Source: Sceloporus undulatus
Lineage: Eukaryota > Chordata > Lepidosauria > Squamata > Phrynosomatidae
Reading direction: 5' to 3'
NCBI RefSeq assembly: GCF_019175285.1
Contig: NC_056525.1
Span: 121,290,342-121,354,341, forward strand
DNA: 64,000 nucleotides
The notes beneath the pieces are model-generated. The model was given only the letters and a program-made list of their open reading frames with translations, ran no database searches and was not told where the DNA came from. A program made the translations under genes and the position numbers. Positions 12,408-24,589 of the stretch are shown here, one piece after another (positions within the stretch are counted from its first letter, which is position 1; each line of letters begins with the position of its first letter).

Positions 12408-15400
12408 ATGGAAAGTCAATACAATCATAATCATCAGGAGCCAACAAACGCTGAAAGAGAAGACATATTCACAGATAAAGCCCTGTTGCTCAACTGTGCT
12501 GTACGATTTGGCACAATGGAGACAGTCCAGAAGCTGTTGGAAGACGGTACTGATATCAATTCAAAAGTGAAAGGTGGCTGGACAGCCCTTCATAGTGCTG
12601 TAGAGGCAAATAAGGAAGAGATTGTCCACCTTCTCCTTGAAAAGGGGGCTGATCCACATATTAAGAAGGAAAATGGAGCTACTCCCTTTATCATAGCAGG
12701 GATAACAGGCAACGTGGACCTTCTGAAGCTCTTCCTTGAGAAAGGGGCAGACATCAATGAGTATGATGTCAATGGCTTCACTGCATTCATGGAGGCTGCT
12801 TGGTATGGGATGGAGGAAGCCCTGAGATTTTTGTATGAGAATGGGGCAGATGTCAACTTGGGAAGAGTAGTTGATGAGGAGAAAAAGGCCCTGAATAAAG
12901 GAGGTGTGACAGCCTTGATGGATGCTGCCAGGAAAGGTCATTTCACCTTGGTAAAAGCTCTAGTCAAAGAGATGAATGCCGATATGAATATCTGTGACAA
13001 TCAGGGAAGGAATGTATTAATCCATGCTCTGTTCACGGAACACAAAATCTTGGACAGAGGCAAAGAGGACATTGCTCTTTTCCTCTTAGAACATGGGGTG
13101 GATGTTAACAAGAGAGATGAAAATGGGAAAACTACTCTTATACTTGCTGTGGAAAAGCAAAGCAAAGCTGTGGTGGTGGCTATATTGGAAAGAAATGATG
13201 TTGATGTTGATGATGCAGATAAAAACAGCAGAACAGCCCTGATGGTAGCCGTGGAGACTAAAAACTATGACATAGCAAAGGTGTTGTGTGAAAGGGGAGC
13301 AAGGACAGACATTGGGAACCTCCTTGAAGTTGCCAGTCAAACTTACAACAACGGCAGAATCATAGCGCTCCTTCAGAAATATGGAACACCACCCATTCCA
13401 AGTCAGCCAAGGGTTCAATGGATACCCACTAGCAAACGCTGGGAATCCAAGCTCCAGGATCTGTATATGAGGTATCGGCCTATGATTGGAAAACTCAAGA
13501 TTTTCCAATATTCAGATTTTAGGATTCAAAGAAACTCCCAAGGAGGAGTGTATCTGGGATTTTATGATGGAGAAGCGGTGGCTGTGAAGATATTCCATAC
13601 AGATGCAGAAAAGGCTGAGCGAGAGAAAACCTGCCTGGAGAAATGCCGTACCAGCAACCATCTGGTGAAGATTTGTGGATCGGAACAGCGCAAGGCCTGT
13701 CTATATCTGTGCCTAACTCTGTGTGAGAGGACCCTTGAAGAGTACTTCAAGATGAATGACGATGCAAGTATGAAAAGCAAAGATATTCTTACAACAGTGT
13801 TTCTGGCAGTGAACGAATTGCATGGATTTGGATTTGGCCATCAAGATCTGCACCCCAGTAACATTTTGATAGGTCTGTACTTTCTTGTATTTGGCATTCT
13901 GTTCAAAGATAGATAATCATTTACTCCGGTGTAGGTATGTTGAATTCAGTGGGATAAATAAACAATAAATAATTGCACCATCCAGTTAATATCATTTAAA
14001 AGGCAAACCTTTTCCACACAGCCAGCCCATCACACATCTGTAATGTCGCTCTTAGCAAGGCAACAGAGCTCTTGTCTGGTTCTTTGTATGTGGAAAAGGC
14101 CCAAGTAGAGGCCAACATCTTTGTCTATAACAAATCCTTCATTGGTTTAATGAAATCTTATTTTTTATAACTATGCTGTCCATGACTGAGTGGAGCTAAA
14201 CTCTTCCCCTCCACGCCTCTAATGCAGTTTCTTATTGCATACATCCGCACTCAGAAATAATCTAGTTCAACACCACTTTAACTGCCACGGCTCAATGCTA
14301 TGGAGTTCTGGGAGTTGTAGTTTGTTGTTGCACCAGTCACAACAAACTACAATTCCCAGAACTCCATAGCATTGGGCCATGGCAGTTAAAGTGGTGTCAA
14401 ACTGGATTATTTCTGCAGTGCTGATGCAGCCATTGTTTCCTCATACATTCTTTTCCCCAGTATGGCTCTTATCCTTAAAATCAGTTGGACTGAGGAAGGA
14501 GTTTTCTCTTTCTGTATAAACTAGTCCCTCAAACTTTGCTTTAGATAGGAACATGTCAGATTTTTCATAGCTGTCCCAATCACATCCAGTTTGGCTCACG
14601 GAATAAAATTAGTGTGTACTACTGATAAGGGCGTTCTCAGAGTATAGAATTTGATGCTGACTGTGAAAAATTGCGATAACTTATCTTAAATTCCAAAGTA
14701 CAGTTAAAAAGCAAAACTGTTTCAGGTTATGTGTCCTTTTGTTTTTTTCTAGATGTTAATGGCAAGGTTTTTCTAGCAGATTTTGACAAGAGCAGAAAAA
14801 TAACTGATGATGATCAGAAAGAATGTATCATCTCAGAAGACCTAAAGGCAAGTAACTGTTCTTCATTATTGCCTCTCTAGCCTCCTACATGTTCAGAATT
14901 ATCATTTCTAAAGTCAAAACATGAAGGCTAAACTATTGTGTGTGCACACAAAAATAGGAATAGAAAGAATATTTGAAGAATCACGGACTGATAAGAATCT
15001 TCTCCATTCAGGATTTTTTCAGTGTAAAATTTGCACATGGTTGATTTGCGTACAAAACAACATTTTATGTGCAGAAATTATTAGTTCTACACTGAAATGT
15101 TGTTTCCTGTGCAGTAAATGCTTCTTTGTGTGCAGAAAATGCTGTTTGCTGTGTGAAACAACCACGTGCAAGATTTTCACAGAATAAGTCCTGAATTGCA
15201 AATTCTCACTGAAAACTGCATGGTTTTAAAATACTGTCTTGCAATGCAAAGAAAACTGTTGAAATTATTCATTGCTACCTTCAAGAAGAAATTTAATGAA
15301 GAATTACGCCCCTACACAGTGCACATTGTTGAATCAACCATAAGTATAACGAGGATTCAATAGAACAAAAATACATTTCTACTGATAAGAAAAAGTATGA

Positions 15401-18400
15401 CTGCTGTGGTCCATATGACTGCCTTTTTATAACAGTCTCTTTGATATGTAATAAAAATTTTATTTGGTCATTGACCAGTATAAAAACAAGATCACACAAG
15501 CAACATATCAGTATAACAATAACAAATTAAAATATAAACTCATGGTAGACTCTTTGATATTATTTTCTCATTTCCTGAATAACACAGAGGGATTTGGCTA
15601 TTTAATAACTAGCCAGACATTACCATCCTTTTAAAGGCCAAATTAGACATGCTGCTTAAAAAAAAAATTAAAACCCCTATATTCTTATAACAGTACTTTG
15701 GCAGAGTGGTAGTAATTATGGTCAGGATGATAGTAAAACAAAGTGCCAAGACTTTTTAATTAGAAGAGATAATGATGTTACCTACATTTGCCTTTAAATT
15801 TCCCTGTTTTCTCTGAGTGGAGATGCAGTCTACACAGCATCTGAGATAGGTGGGATTTTCATAGAACAATATGTTGTGAGATAACACTGTAGTAAAACTA
15901 ACATAGTCTGGGACGATTATGACCTAAAGTATTAGCTGTATAAAAGATCTGCTACTGATGGAGAAGGAAATAGCTAGAATTGACTTGTCAATTTGGATCA
16001 ATATAGCTGTCCATATTTTGAAGCTCTCTATGGAAGCATGACTAAGGGAACTGTCAGGAGGAGCACCTGTTCTTCAGCACTGGCTTTTGAACTCTCTGAC
16101 ATAAATAAGTACTTTATTAAAAAATATTGATGGGTGGACATGGTAGCTTAGTGGTCAAGACACCAATTCTGATGGTTGTAAGGTCAGAAGATTGGCAGTT
16201 AAGGCCCAAGCACTGCGTGATGGTGTGAGTTCCCATCACTAGTTCCAGCTTCTGCTGCTCTTGCAATTCAAAAGCATGTAAAGGTGCAAGTAGATGAATA
16301 GGTACCATTTTGGTGGGAAGGTAACAGCATTCTATGCAGTCATGCTGACCACGTGACCACCGGAGTCAACTTTGGACAATGCTGGCTCTTCAGCTTGGTA
16401 ACATAGATGAGCATAGTCAATTACAAGAAGACATTCATGTCAAGGGGAAACCTTTATCTTCACCTTTTTGTTGCGAGGTGGAGATAGCTAAGAAACTTTC
16501 ATTGATATTATTCTTCCACCAGCAACAGAGACTAAAATAGTCTTGGAAAGAGTTTATCTTCTCAGAAAAAGTTAAACTCTAGCATGGAACATAAATATTT
16601 AATGCATTCAATGGCCAGTGGCTAACATCATGTGGACAGAGTGTAATCCTCCACCACTCAGTTCTGAAGTCCTTAGAAAGCAACTTCCAAATGACCAGAA
16701 CACAACAACACACTCATTTACCTGCACTACCCAGCAGAAGAGTGCTCACAGCAGTCTCCTGGATCTCAAGGGACTTGCCAGAAGGGTGATGCCAGCTCCC
16801 AGCTGCAGAAGTGCAGGCACAAATGGTGGTGGTAGTGCACTCCAAGTGCTTGGAGGCTTTTGGGGCAGTGGAAACATCTGAAAAAGGACATATGCATGTG
16901 TGACCCAAGATTACATGGACATATGCCATCAAAGGGATTGCTTTGTTCTCTTAGGATACAACCATTTGTTTTCACACATAGGGTCTTCGAAATCTCGTCC
17001 TATATGTTGCATTGAGGGGCAAAATCTGCTTTCAAACCTTACCTACAGAGTGTCCAGAGGATGTAGCTGGTTGTATGGAAATTGAAGACCTTTGCAAAAG
17101 TCTTGAATCAACTGATAAAACCACCCGAGCCAGTGAACAACTGGGACAACTGATGAACCATCCTTATTTCTGGAATGAAGAGATGTGAGTAAATTTCTCT
17201 CCATTTTCCCAATCTTACTTGCCCTGGTGTCTCCAAAGTAGCGATAGAACAAGTGTTGCTGGGGAAAAAAATTTGGAAAAATCTTGCAGTTCATTTCATT
17301 TTTGGAAATTTTAGTTTTGCATTCAAAATTGAACCTCAGTTTATTACATGGATCAATTCTAAATTTCCTGGGCTGTCACTTATTTTACAATTTCACAGTT
17401 TACTAATTTTTGGCTGAAATATCACTAGTTTGTCAGTAGAGCCATAACCATATCGCATGACAAAAGAAAGCCAGATGGAGTGGAAGAGAAGCAGCTTTCT
17501 CATTGTCTCTCTGCATGTTGTTGAAACATTTCTGTTCTCTTCCCAGGGGAGATATTTATAACAATATGCCTTTTGCCAAAAGATTTTCCCAGCATGACAA
17601 AAGCCTTGCTTTTACAACTGTCTTCCATGGTAAGTAAATGGAAGTGCTTCAATGGCATGCAGAGAGGCAAGGAGAAAGGTACTTCTCTCACACTGCCTTT
17701 TGGCTTTCTTTTGTCGTGTGATAAGGCCCCTAGAGAAGTGGTGGGTTTTCTTTCTGTAGATATCTTTAGAAAGAGGCTGGACAGCTACCTGCTCTGGGAT
17801 ACTTTAGCTGGAGTTCCTGCATTTAGCAGGGGTTTGCACCCGAAATCCTATGAGGCCCCTTCCAACTCTATTAATCTAGTTCCCCTCTAGTCCATGATAA
17901 AGTAAAAGCAAGAGAAAAAAGCAATATATATGTTTTTGATTAAAGAAAAACATTGATAGTACAGCCATCAGTATGTTGCTGCAGATAATGCAGCACATAA
18001 GCGTAGTGTTGGCAACCTTGATAATCAAAGTTGACATCTGTCAACTGCCAAAAGCTGGGAACTGAATGTGTAATTTAGGTCCGAAACACATTGCAGAAAT
18101 AATCAAGTTTAACTGTCCTGGCTCAATGCTAGGGAATTCTGGGAACTGTGGCTTTTTGAGACATTTAGCCTTCTCTGTTAGAGAGCTCTGATGCCACAAT
18201 AAACAGTTCACAGGATTCCCTAAGACTGAGCCAGGGCAGTTACAGTGATCTCAACTGGATTATTTTTGCAGTGTGTTTTGGACCATCGATAAAATTCATA
18301 GAGAAGAAATTAGAGGGCCATTTTCTGTTCCTGTACTATCTTTTAGGGCGGTGAAAACCACCTTTATACAGGTATTCCTCAGTTAATGAAGTAGATGTGT

Positions 18401-20921
18401 ACCTGGGTGTTACTTCTGTAACAGAAAATTTTCTACCAGAGGAAGAAAGAACATAGAAAGGACAGGGTTAGGTTCCTACAGCACAAAAAAGAAAAGCAAT
18501 TCAATCTGGTTCAGAAACCTTTTTATTCAAAACTAACAATATGTGCCAGTGAAATGAAACAACCAGGTAACAAACCTTCTAGTGACCACTTTCATGCTTC
18601 TTCTAAAATGTTTCTGGGGTGAAATTTTCACCAGTCTCCATTTTTTAAATGGTTTATAATTTTTTGGTCATTAAACTGATAGATTTATGCTTTTTAAAAC
18701 ATGGTAGTGGCAGCTAGTGAGGCAGTCTTATCTATTTTCTCCTGTTATGTTTTGCTGTTCACACATGTTCAGTTAGGGATTTTGGAGGCAGTTGTTGTTT
18801 ACCTTGCCTCTTTGTAGCAAAGACACACAGCGGCAGTAGGACTGGATAGACTAGAATCCCACACTTTCCCAGCTCAAGCTTTATTGCATTGCTTCCTACA
18901 AGACCCAACCCTCCTTCACCATCTTCCGAATGCTGATGCTGCTGAAAAAAAACCTACCAGTTAGACTGAGGACAAGGAACAAAAGAGGATGGGCAGGCAT
19001 AAAGACTATGTAAAAAGGAGCTTATTTGTTAACTGAGGTATACCTGTATTGGTTGAAAGCCCTTTGAGAATTCAGTAGCAATATTTTGAAGTATATAAAT
19101 GCCATGCTTTCATAAATTTTAAATTTTATTATGCAATATTTTTAAAATCGTTTAATGGTTTTTAAACTTTGTAATTTTAATGCTTTGCATTGTTTAACCT
19201 GGACTGTTTTAAAAAAATTTAGCCGCCTTGAGTCTTGAGGAAGGCGGGATATAAATAAATAAAACAGTTACAATCATCATCATCATCATCCATGAAATCC
19301 ACATCTTCAAAACTAGTCAGGTAAACATACCAACATTGCTGTAATGAGGGTGTGTCCCAGCATACTTTAGGAAGAAGAATTCCACAAAAGATGTCCTTAT
19401 TCTTTGAGGACGAGTTCTTCTAGGAGCTGAGATCCAAAAACATTTTGAGGGCTCATGTTTCCCAGTCACTTGGTAAGTCCAGTGTATTTTCATCCACATT
19501 AACAAAGGAAGTTGCTTTAGAACAGGTGAGACTTCTTAGTTAGGTAACACTGCATTATGTACTCTGCAATGTAGTGGCTCTCGAGGGTCACATTCAAGGC
19601 TTTTCCTTTCCCATCGCCTGCTGCCCCAGTGGTCTAACTAGTGATGTCAAAGACTGAAACTAGGAGATCCAAGTGTCTCCAAAGCATGTGCCCTACCACT
19701 GACCTATGGCTTCTCCCCATCTCAGCCTTGCTATAGAAATACTTTGGCCTCATGGGCTATCGGGGATGTTCTTATCCTGACAGTGCTGTGAGCAGTTCTT
19801 ACCGTTGCCTTCTCTTTGCCAGGAAATATGTGTTCTTAACAAAAGTTGGGAATGAGAGTGATATCAAGACATACAAAACTAAGCATGAGAACAGCAACAG
19901 TGAAATCCTGAAAGCTTTGAATCACAAAGAGCATCCTTTCAAGGGTTGGACTACTGAAAAGGCAAGATGTGCTGAGAAATTTTTCTTGCATCCTCCATTT
20001 TGAAACTTTAATTAAGCTAATTTGCACAATGAGATTTTCTTTCTTTCTTTCTTTCTTTCTGGCTAAGGATGTCTTTCTAGCTAAGGATGTCACTTAATTA
20101 GGTGGCATTATAGTAACTTATGCTCATTACAAGCATCAAATAATTGATTCACATATATTATTGTAGCCTAAATCTAATTGGTAGTCCCAGCTAAAGTAAA
20201 TTCACAGAGCCGATTGCTGAATGGTAAGTCAGCACTTCTCTAAACCCTGTTATTTTTCTTTTGTTGCTGCTGTTTTTGGTATTACTAAAATTATATCATC
20301 CTATTCACTTCTGAACTAGGATTCAAGGTGTGTTACAAGTAAAGCAATATGTTGATTCAGTGGATCTTCTCTGTTTGGGACTAGCTATTTTATTTTAGGC
20401 CTATACATATAATTTAATCAGTTACTAAGAGTAATCTTTCCAAATATAGAATATATGTATGTGATTGGTTTGAGACTTTAAAAAAAGGTGGAATCTGCCA
20501 GTTTGCAGGACAGTATACTTGCGAAGAGGAGGTTTTTATGGATCTAGTGGTATGACAGTGGTATGAATCTTCTTTTAGGTTCATCTAGAAGTATTGGATT
20601 GCATGGGTGGTCCTTTTCAAAGCAAAAAGAAACCAGACAAAAACAAGCGAGTATTTGAAGACTGTGTGACAGATTTGTTGAAGTTAATCAGGGATATGAA
20701 TGCACACTACAGTGAGAAGAGTGAAGAGTAAGTGACATTTGATTTCTCTGCACCTTCAGTTGTTCCAGACCTTTGGCATCAAATTTGCAGACTGCCTTTG
20801 TACACCATGTTCTGTCTACACAAGGTTTACATGTGTATGAATTGTATTGTATGTTTGTATGATTTCAAGTAGTCTGTAACCCCACTTCGATCCATTGGGA
20901 GAGGCGGGGAAACATAAATAA

Positions 20922-20968
<47 letters not shown>

Positions 20969-22753
20969 TGTTGTAGCTAGCATGCAGATCCTGAACAAAG
21001 AATGAACTTCTATCTGCTGTCTTTTTGCTCCAACTTCTCATTGCTTTTAAAGCAACATCTGCTTCTAGAAGCTACTTATTAATTCTTTCCCTCCCAAATA
21101 CTGCATCAGTGCATCAGGCCTTTATTTAGAGATTTTCTCCTTCTCTGGTGACATCTGTTTTTTTAAATTTGTTAAAGCTAGAGAAATAGATTAAGGTTTA
21201 AAGGCTTTCATTTTGTTGGACTTTGAAAGGTGAGGAGCAAAACCAGACAAGAGAATAGTTGGTGAGGGTGCAGTTCAGAGTACTATATGGGCTAATTGGC
21301 TAATTTAGTTGATGAAGTGGGATTGGGAGATAAAATTTAATCCTTCCCTTTTATGCCATTCCTTATTTCTCTCTGTGTCTCTGTATGTGTGTGTGCAAGA
21401 GAGATTGATCAGCAAATTACACAGGAAGAAAGGGTTAAATCCCTTCATGTCAGCTGCTTCAAATTAATAAAAACCAGGCATGACAGTGAGCCAAAGGACA
21501 GGGACATAGCTAGGATTTTAGGAAGGGGGGGTCCAGACTAAGTGCCACCATTATAATGGGGCTTGGGTGTGGCGGCGCAGCAGCACACACCATTCATTTT
21601 TCTAATGGAAGGGGGGAGGTCCGGACCCCAAGACCCCCCCCCCTTGGCTACATCCCTGTAAAGGATATTCTGAACAAATAGAGCCCGAACAGACAGGCCA
21701 AAATAAAGCTGCTTAGGGTCACTTTGGAGGTATGCTGTTTAAATGGCACACACATCTTAAGAGGCCAGAAGCGGAATCATTCTTTAAAATGTTAAGCCTG
21801 TAAATAGGACATATGTGTAGTGCATTATTAGATGTAAGGTTTTAGAGGAATTAAAAATAATGCTAGTTCTTAGTGCATATTAATAAATAACATTTTCAAT
21901 TATGATATAAAAAGGCGAGGGACAAGAAGTAAATGAGACTGTGTCAAGGCTTCAGATAGAGCTTATGACTAAGAGAGATCTGAGGTGGTGGTAAGAAATG
22001 AAATTGTCAAGAGTGTTATACACTAGGATCATAAAGAAGGGACAATAAGTTTACCAAAGTCCAAAACACACTGTAGAAATAATCCAGTTTGAGACCAGTT
22101 TAACTAACCTGACTCAGTGTTAGGGGATCTTGGGAACTAGTTTTTTGTAGAGCTCTCTGACAGAGAAGGCTAAATGTCTCGCAAAAGTACAGTGCCCAGA
22201 ATTCCCTAGAATTGAGCCAAGGCAGTTAAAGCAGTTCCAAACTGGATGATTTCTGCAGTGTGTTTTGGACTTTGGTAAACTTCTGTTTGGGGCCTAAATC
22301 AGCTTGGAATAAGCTCCTGTGCTTTTAAGGTAGCAGCATATCTTTTCCATTCTGTATCACCATAAAGAAAGAAACTGCAAATCCAATAGACCACAAAGTC
22401 TATTGCTGATTCTTCTTGCAGACAGCTACGAAGCTTCCTGAGGTTCAACATTAGAAAAAATGGATTGCAAATCCAAAGAACAGATTTTTGGAAACTGGCA
22501 TGCATGTTTTGGTGGCTTTCCTGGCTACAGCTTGCAAACTTTTATTATGCAAACCTAGTTTGTGATCACCTGCATGGTTTTTAATAAACAATATTTCTTT
22601 CCTCTCCATTTCAGGGTGAAGACCATAGTTGGGAATCCTGCAGACTATTTTTTGAATCTTTTTCCAGATTTAACTGTTTATGTCTACCGGAATTTGAAAA
22701 ATATAAAATATGATAAACATTTTCCTAATGCCCAGCATCCTTCTCACATATAA
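12408..22753 (+). CDS. RNASEL: RNase L, 2-5A-dependent ribonuclease, tandem copy 1
   Basis: Six coding exons: 12408-13872, 14753-14847, 16982-17184, 19823-19961, 20579-20727 and 22615-22753 (TAA). Phases agree throughout and give 729 codons without a stop (human 741). The N-terminus MESQYNHNHQE resembles human MESRDHNNPQE. Residues about 24-330 are ankyrin repeats that in mammals bind 2',5'-oligoadenylate. The human contact residues W60, K89, F126, E131, Y135 and R155 are all present (W58, K87, F124, E129, Y133, R153). The first P-loop lysine is kept (K241); the second is Arg275. A protein-kinase-like domain follows, with VAVK at K394, HQD at 478-480 and DFD (not DFG) at 498-500, as in human RNase L. 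The C-terminal KEN ribonuclease domain keeps W630, D666, R672 and H677, equivalent to human W632, D661, R667 and H672. Introns after exons 2 and 4 start with GC. The short human C-terminal tail is absent. Predicted active cytosolic endoribonuclease of the interferon response. Confidence 0.95.
14243..14433. mobile_element. Palindromic MITE family A, full copy
   Basis: Two near-complementary arms meet near 14338 (TAGTTTGTTGTTGCACC / AACAAACTACAATTCCC). Outer ends read CATCCGCAC and GTGCTGATG. Lies in intron 1 of the coding region of RNASEL copy 1. Confidence 0.85.
14848..14853 (+). other. GC splice donor, intron 2 of RNASEL copy 1
   Basis: The exon ends CTAAAG and continues GCAAGT, the consensus form of a GC-AG donor. 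The homologous intron of copy 2 starts GTATGG at 36553. The phase-0 reading frame joins correctly to the exon at 16982, and no nearby GT gives a joint matching the paralogue. Confidence 0.75.
14860..16130. other. Intron 2 of RNASEL copy 1, left part, no feature recognised
   Basis: Moderately AT-rich intron sequence. A short internal repetition of a GTGCAGAAAATG-like motif occurs at about 15060-15150. No clear transposon. Confidence 0.35.
16132..16470 (+). mobile_element. Sauria SINE
   Basis: tRNA-like head (GGTAGCTTAGTGGTCAAGAC, then GGTCAGAAGATTGGCAGTT), central AAAGCATGTAAAGGTGCAAG, GGTGGGAAGGTAACAGCATT, CCACGTGACCACCGGAG, and the end AGGGGAAACCTTTATCTTCACC. This is the SINE family spread through lizards and snakes with a BovB-like 3' region. 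Older copy, in a RNASEL intron. Confidence 0.9.
17720..17885 (+). repeat. CR1-type LINE 3' region
   Basis: Encodes a GFLSVDIFRKRLDSYL-like C-terminus and ends in GAGGCCCCTTCCAACTCTAT, the CR1 3'UTR signature. Confidence 0.65.
18081..18285. mobile_element. Palindromic MITE family A
   Basis: Outer ends GTCCGAAACACATTGCAG and CTGCAGTGTG-like TTTTGGAC; CTCAATGCTAGGGAATTCTG and complementary arm inside. Subtype with GACATTTAGCCTTCTCTG in the middle. Confidence 0.8.
18369..19046. mobile_element. Non-autonomous DNA transposon with TA flanks
   Basis: Inverted ends CAGGTATTCCTCAGTTAATG and TTAACTGAGGTATACCTG are flanked by TA dinucleotides. About 680 bp, no recognisable transposase. Fits a pogo/Tc1-mariner-type element. 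Confidence 0.7.
19205..19290 (+). repeat. LINE 3' tail with (ATC)n
   Basis: GCCGCCTTGAGTCTTGAGG, GGCGGGATATAAATAAA and a short (ATC)n run. Confidence 0.65.
19962..19967 (+). other. GC splice donor, intron 4 of RNASEL copy 1
   Basis: The exon ends GAAAAG and continues GCAAGA. The matching intron of copy 2 has GTAAGT at 43274. The reading phase joins exactly to the exon at 20579. Confidence 0.7.
20036..20060 (+). repeat. (TTTC)n microsatellite
   Basis: About five to six TTTC units just downstream of the copy 1 exon ending at 19961. Confidence 0.9.
20840..20966 (+). repeat. LINE 3' end with (ATT)n
   Basis: GTCTGTAACCCCACTTCGAT, GGGAGAGGCGGGGAAACATA and then about 13 ATT units. Confidence 0.7.
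21499..21658. mobile_element. hAT-like palindromic MITE
   Basis: Ends CAGGGACATAGCTAGGATTT and GGCTACATCCCTG are inverted repeats. Flanks CAAAGGA and TAAAGGA match at six of seven bases, an imperfect target duplication. Confidence 0.75.
22058..22272. mobile_element. Palindromic MITE family A
   Basis: Ends GTCCAAAACACACTGTAG and CTGCAGTGTGTTTTGGAC are inverted repeats. In the last intron of RNASEL copy 1. Confidence 0.85.
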
Positions 22754-23059
22754 CAAGAATCAGTGGATATGGATTCTTTCTGGACAGTTTTGGTTCTCTT
22801 CAGCTTATTTCCATTTCTGTAGAATAGTTAAGGAAGATCGAAAGACTCATTATATTTTCCAGTCCTCATAAAATTTGTTGCTCAGCATGAGAGACGTCAC
22901 CATAGGTAGAACATTTCAAAAGTCCTTATTGAGTGTGTTGGTCTCTTTTTGCTAACTGCCAGAAATACAAAATTTGTTTCTAGAATTCCAAAACCAAAAT
23001 TAAAAACAAAACAAAGATGGTCTGTTTTTATGTATTCATAGAAAAACAATGGAAAGGAA

Positions 23060-23395
23060 TTTATCAGACAAGGGAAATTGGAAGTATAATCCAATGGCAA
23101 TCTGAACGCAATCATGAGGTTTAACGTTATTGTGTGATAGACTACCACATGCAAATTCGGGCAATGGGAAATCAGTTTGAGCACAACCATGGGATTTCAC
23201 GTTATTGCGTCATAGACTACTACAGTACATGCAAATTCGGACAATGGCATGCTATTTTCAGGCAATGGGAAGCCAGTTCAAACTCAATTTGCATTCATGT
23301 AAATTTGCTGAACTAGTGAATTCACGGGAATGCGTTCTGGCCCCACTTTCTTTTCATTTGAAATTAGGAGAAATTCCTCATGTGTAGTAAAGTCC
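23060..23395. mobile_element. MITE family F
   Basis: Starts TTATCAGACAAGGGAAATTG and ends AAATTCCTCATGTGTAGTAA. Internal direct repetition of ATGCAAATTCGGGCAATGG. Same family as 40800-41062. Confidence 0.65.
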
Positions 23396-23494
23396 ATAGA
23401 AGAAATAAGAGATGCAAGTTTAAAATGCAAATCCAATGTATTTTTGACTTCCAAAACACAGTACACATACACACACATATGCAAAACACTTAAA

Positions 23495-23860
23495 ATTTTA
23501 GAGTTGTAAGGGACCACAAGGGTAATCTAATCCAACCCTCTGCCATGCAGGAATACACTAAAGCACCTCTGAAAGATGCCCATCCAAGACACTCCATTCC
23601 AGTATCAGACAATAAAACAGTTCTTTCTAATGTTTAGGTATAATTTCTCTTTCATTTGAATCTGTTGTATTGTAGTCTCTACAGCAACAGCATACAAGCT
23701 GGCTCCATCTTCTACATGACATCCCTTCAGATACTAAAATATGGTTATCGTGTCATCTTTCAGGCTTATCTTCTACAAGCCAAGCACCTCCAGCTCTCTG
23801 TCATTCCTCATAAGGCTTATTCTAGAATTTTTATCATATTTGTTAGCCTGAATTACCTAA
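23495..23860 (-). repeat. CR1-type LINE fragment
   Basis: GAGTTGTAAGGGACCACAAG, CCAACCCTCTGCCATGCAGG, CTTTCTAATGTTTAGG and ATCCCTTCAGATACTAAAA are the reverse complement of the CR1 3' part. Confidence 0.8.
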
Positions 23861-24064
23861 TCAATGTGGATTTTGAAGAATAAACCAGTTGAAGATTTTC
23901 TGAAAAACCTGAAACGATTTATACATTGTTTTGAGCAATAAGAAATCTACCAATGTCACATTGTAATTCTGATTATAGGTAACTTCAATAAATTTATTTA
24001 ATTTTGTTATTAGAGAATACTATATCCTGCTTTTGGATTTTTTTCTGTCAGTGTGGATAGGGGG

Positions 24065-24400
24065 GTTACAGCTCTTTTGAGTCTTAAGGGCTGTATAAAC
24101 CAGACATTAAGGCTGGCTTGGGGATGGAATCAGGCATGATGCCACATGCCACATCACACAGTGCATGACATCATGGCGCTTCTTTTGTGCTGAGTCTAGA
24201 TGATGCAGTGCCAAAGGAATACCGAAAAGCCACAGCACTAGTGGCTATGACATCCTGTCCAGGGTGCAAAATGAAGCTCCTTTTTGCACCATGGAAGGGC
24301 GAGATTGGGGCTGCTGCATGTGGTTGCTGCAGCCCCAATCCGGCGCAGAGAGAGGCAGCTGCAGGCCACCCCTTAGGAGCAGTCTGTACAGCCCTTTAAT
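24065..24400. mobile_element. MITE related to family B
   Basis: Begins GGCTGTATAAACCAGACA and ends GGAGCAGTCTGTACAGCCC, complementary ends, with TGCAAAATGAAGCTCCTTTT in the middle. Confidence 0.6.
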
Positions 24401-24589
24401 GTTAATGTTTAATGTATTAGTTTGTTTGTGCATATTGTTTTGATTTAGTGTATTAATTTAGCACATTATGCTGTTTCAGTTTAGTCTCATATTGCATGCA
24501 TCTGTATGTTTGCATACCTTTTTTCTCTCCCCCCCCCCCAATTCTGAATGTTTTTCCCTGTTATTGTTGAATTAGACTGTCCATATAAA

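Larger units (their letters stand above)
22754..24000 (+). other. Region downstream of RNASEL copy 1, 3'UTR end uncertain
   Basis: No further coding exon is seen. Two repeats occupy most of it (a terminal-repeat element at 23060-23395 and a CR1 fragment at 23495-23860). AATAAA occurs in the CR1 fragment near 23611 and again at 23987-23992 in unique sequence; the latter is a possible poly(A) signal. Whether the transcript really reaches it cannot be told. Confidence 0.35.

Noticed and set aside
12561-13780. Minus-strand open frames of 72-140 codons opposite the large RNASEL exon (also 33939-34533 in copy 2)
   Set aside because: They are antisense shadows of the ankyrin coding sequence; leucine, serine and proline rich composition follows from the reverse reading.
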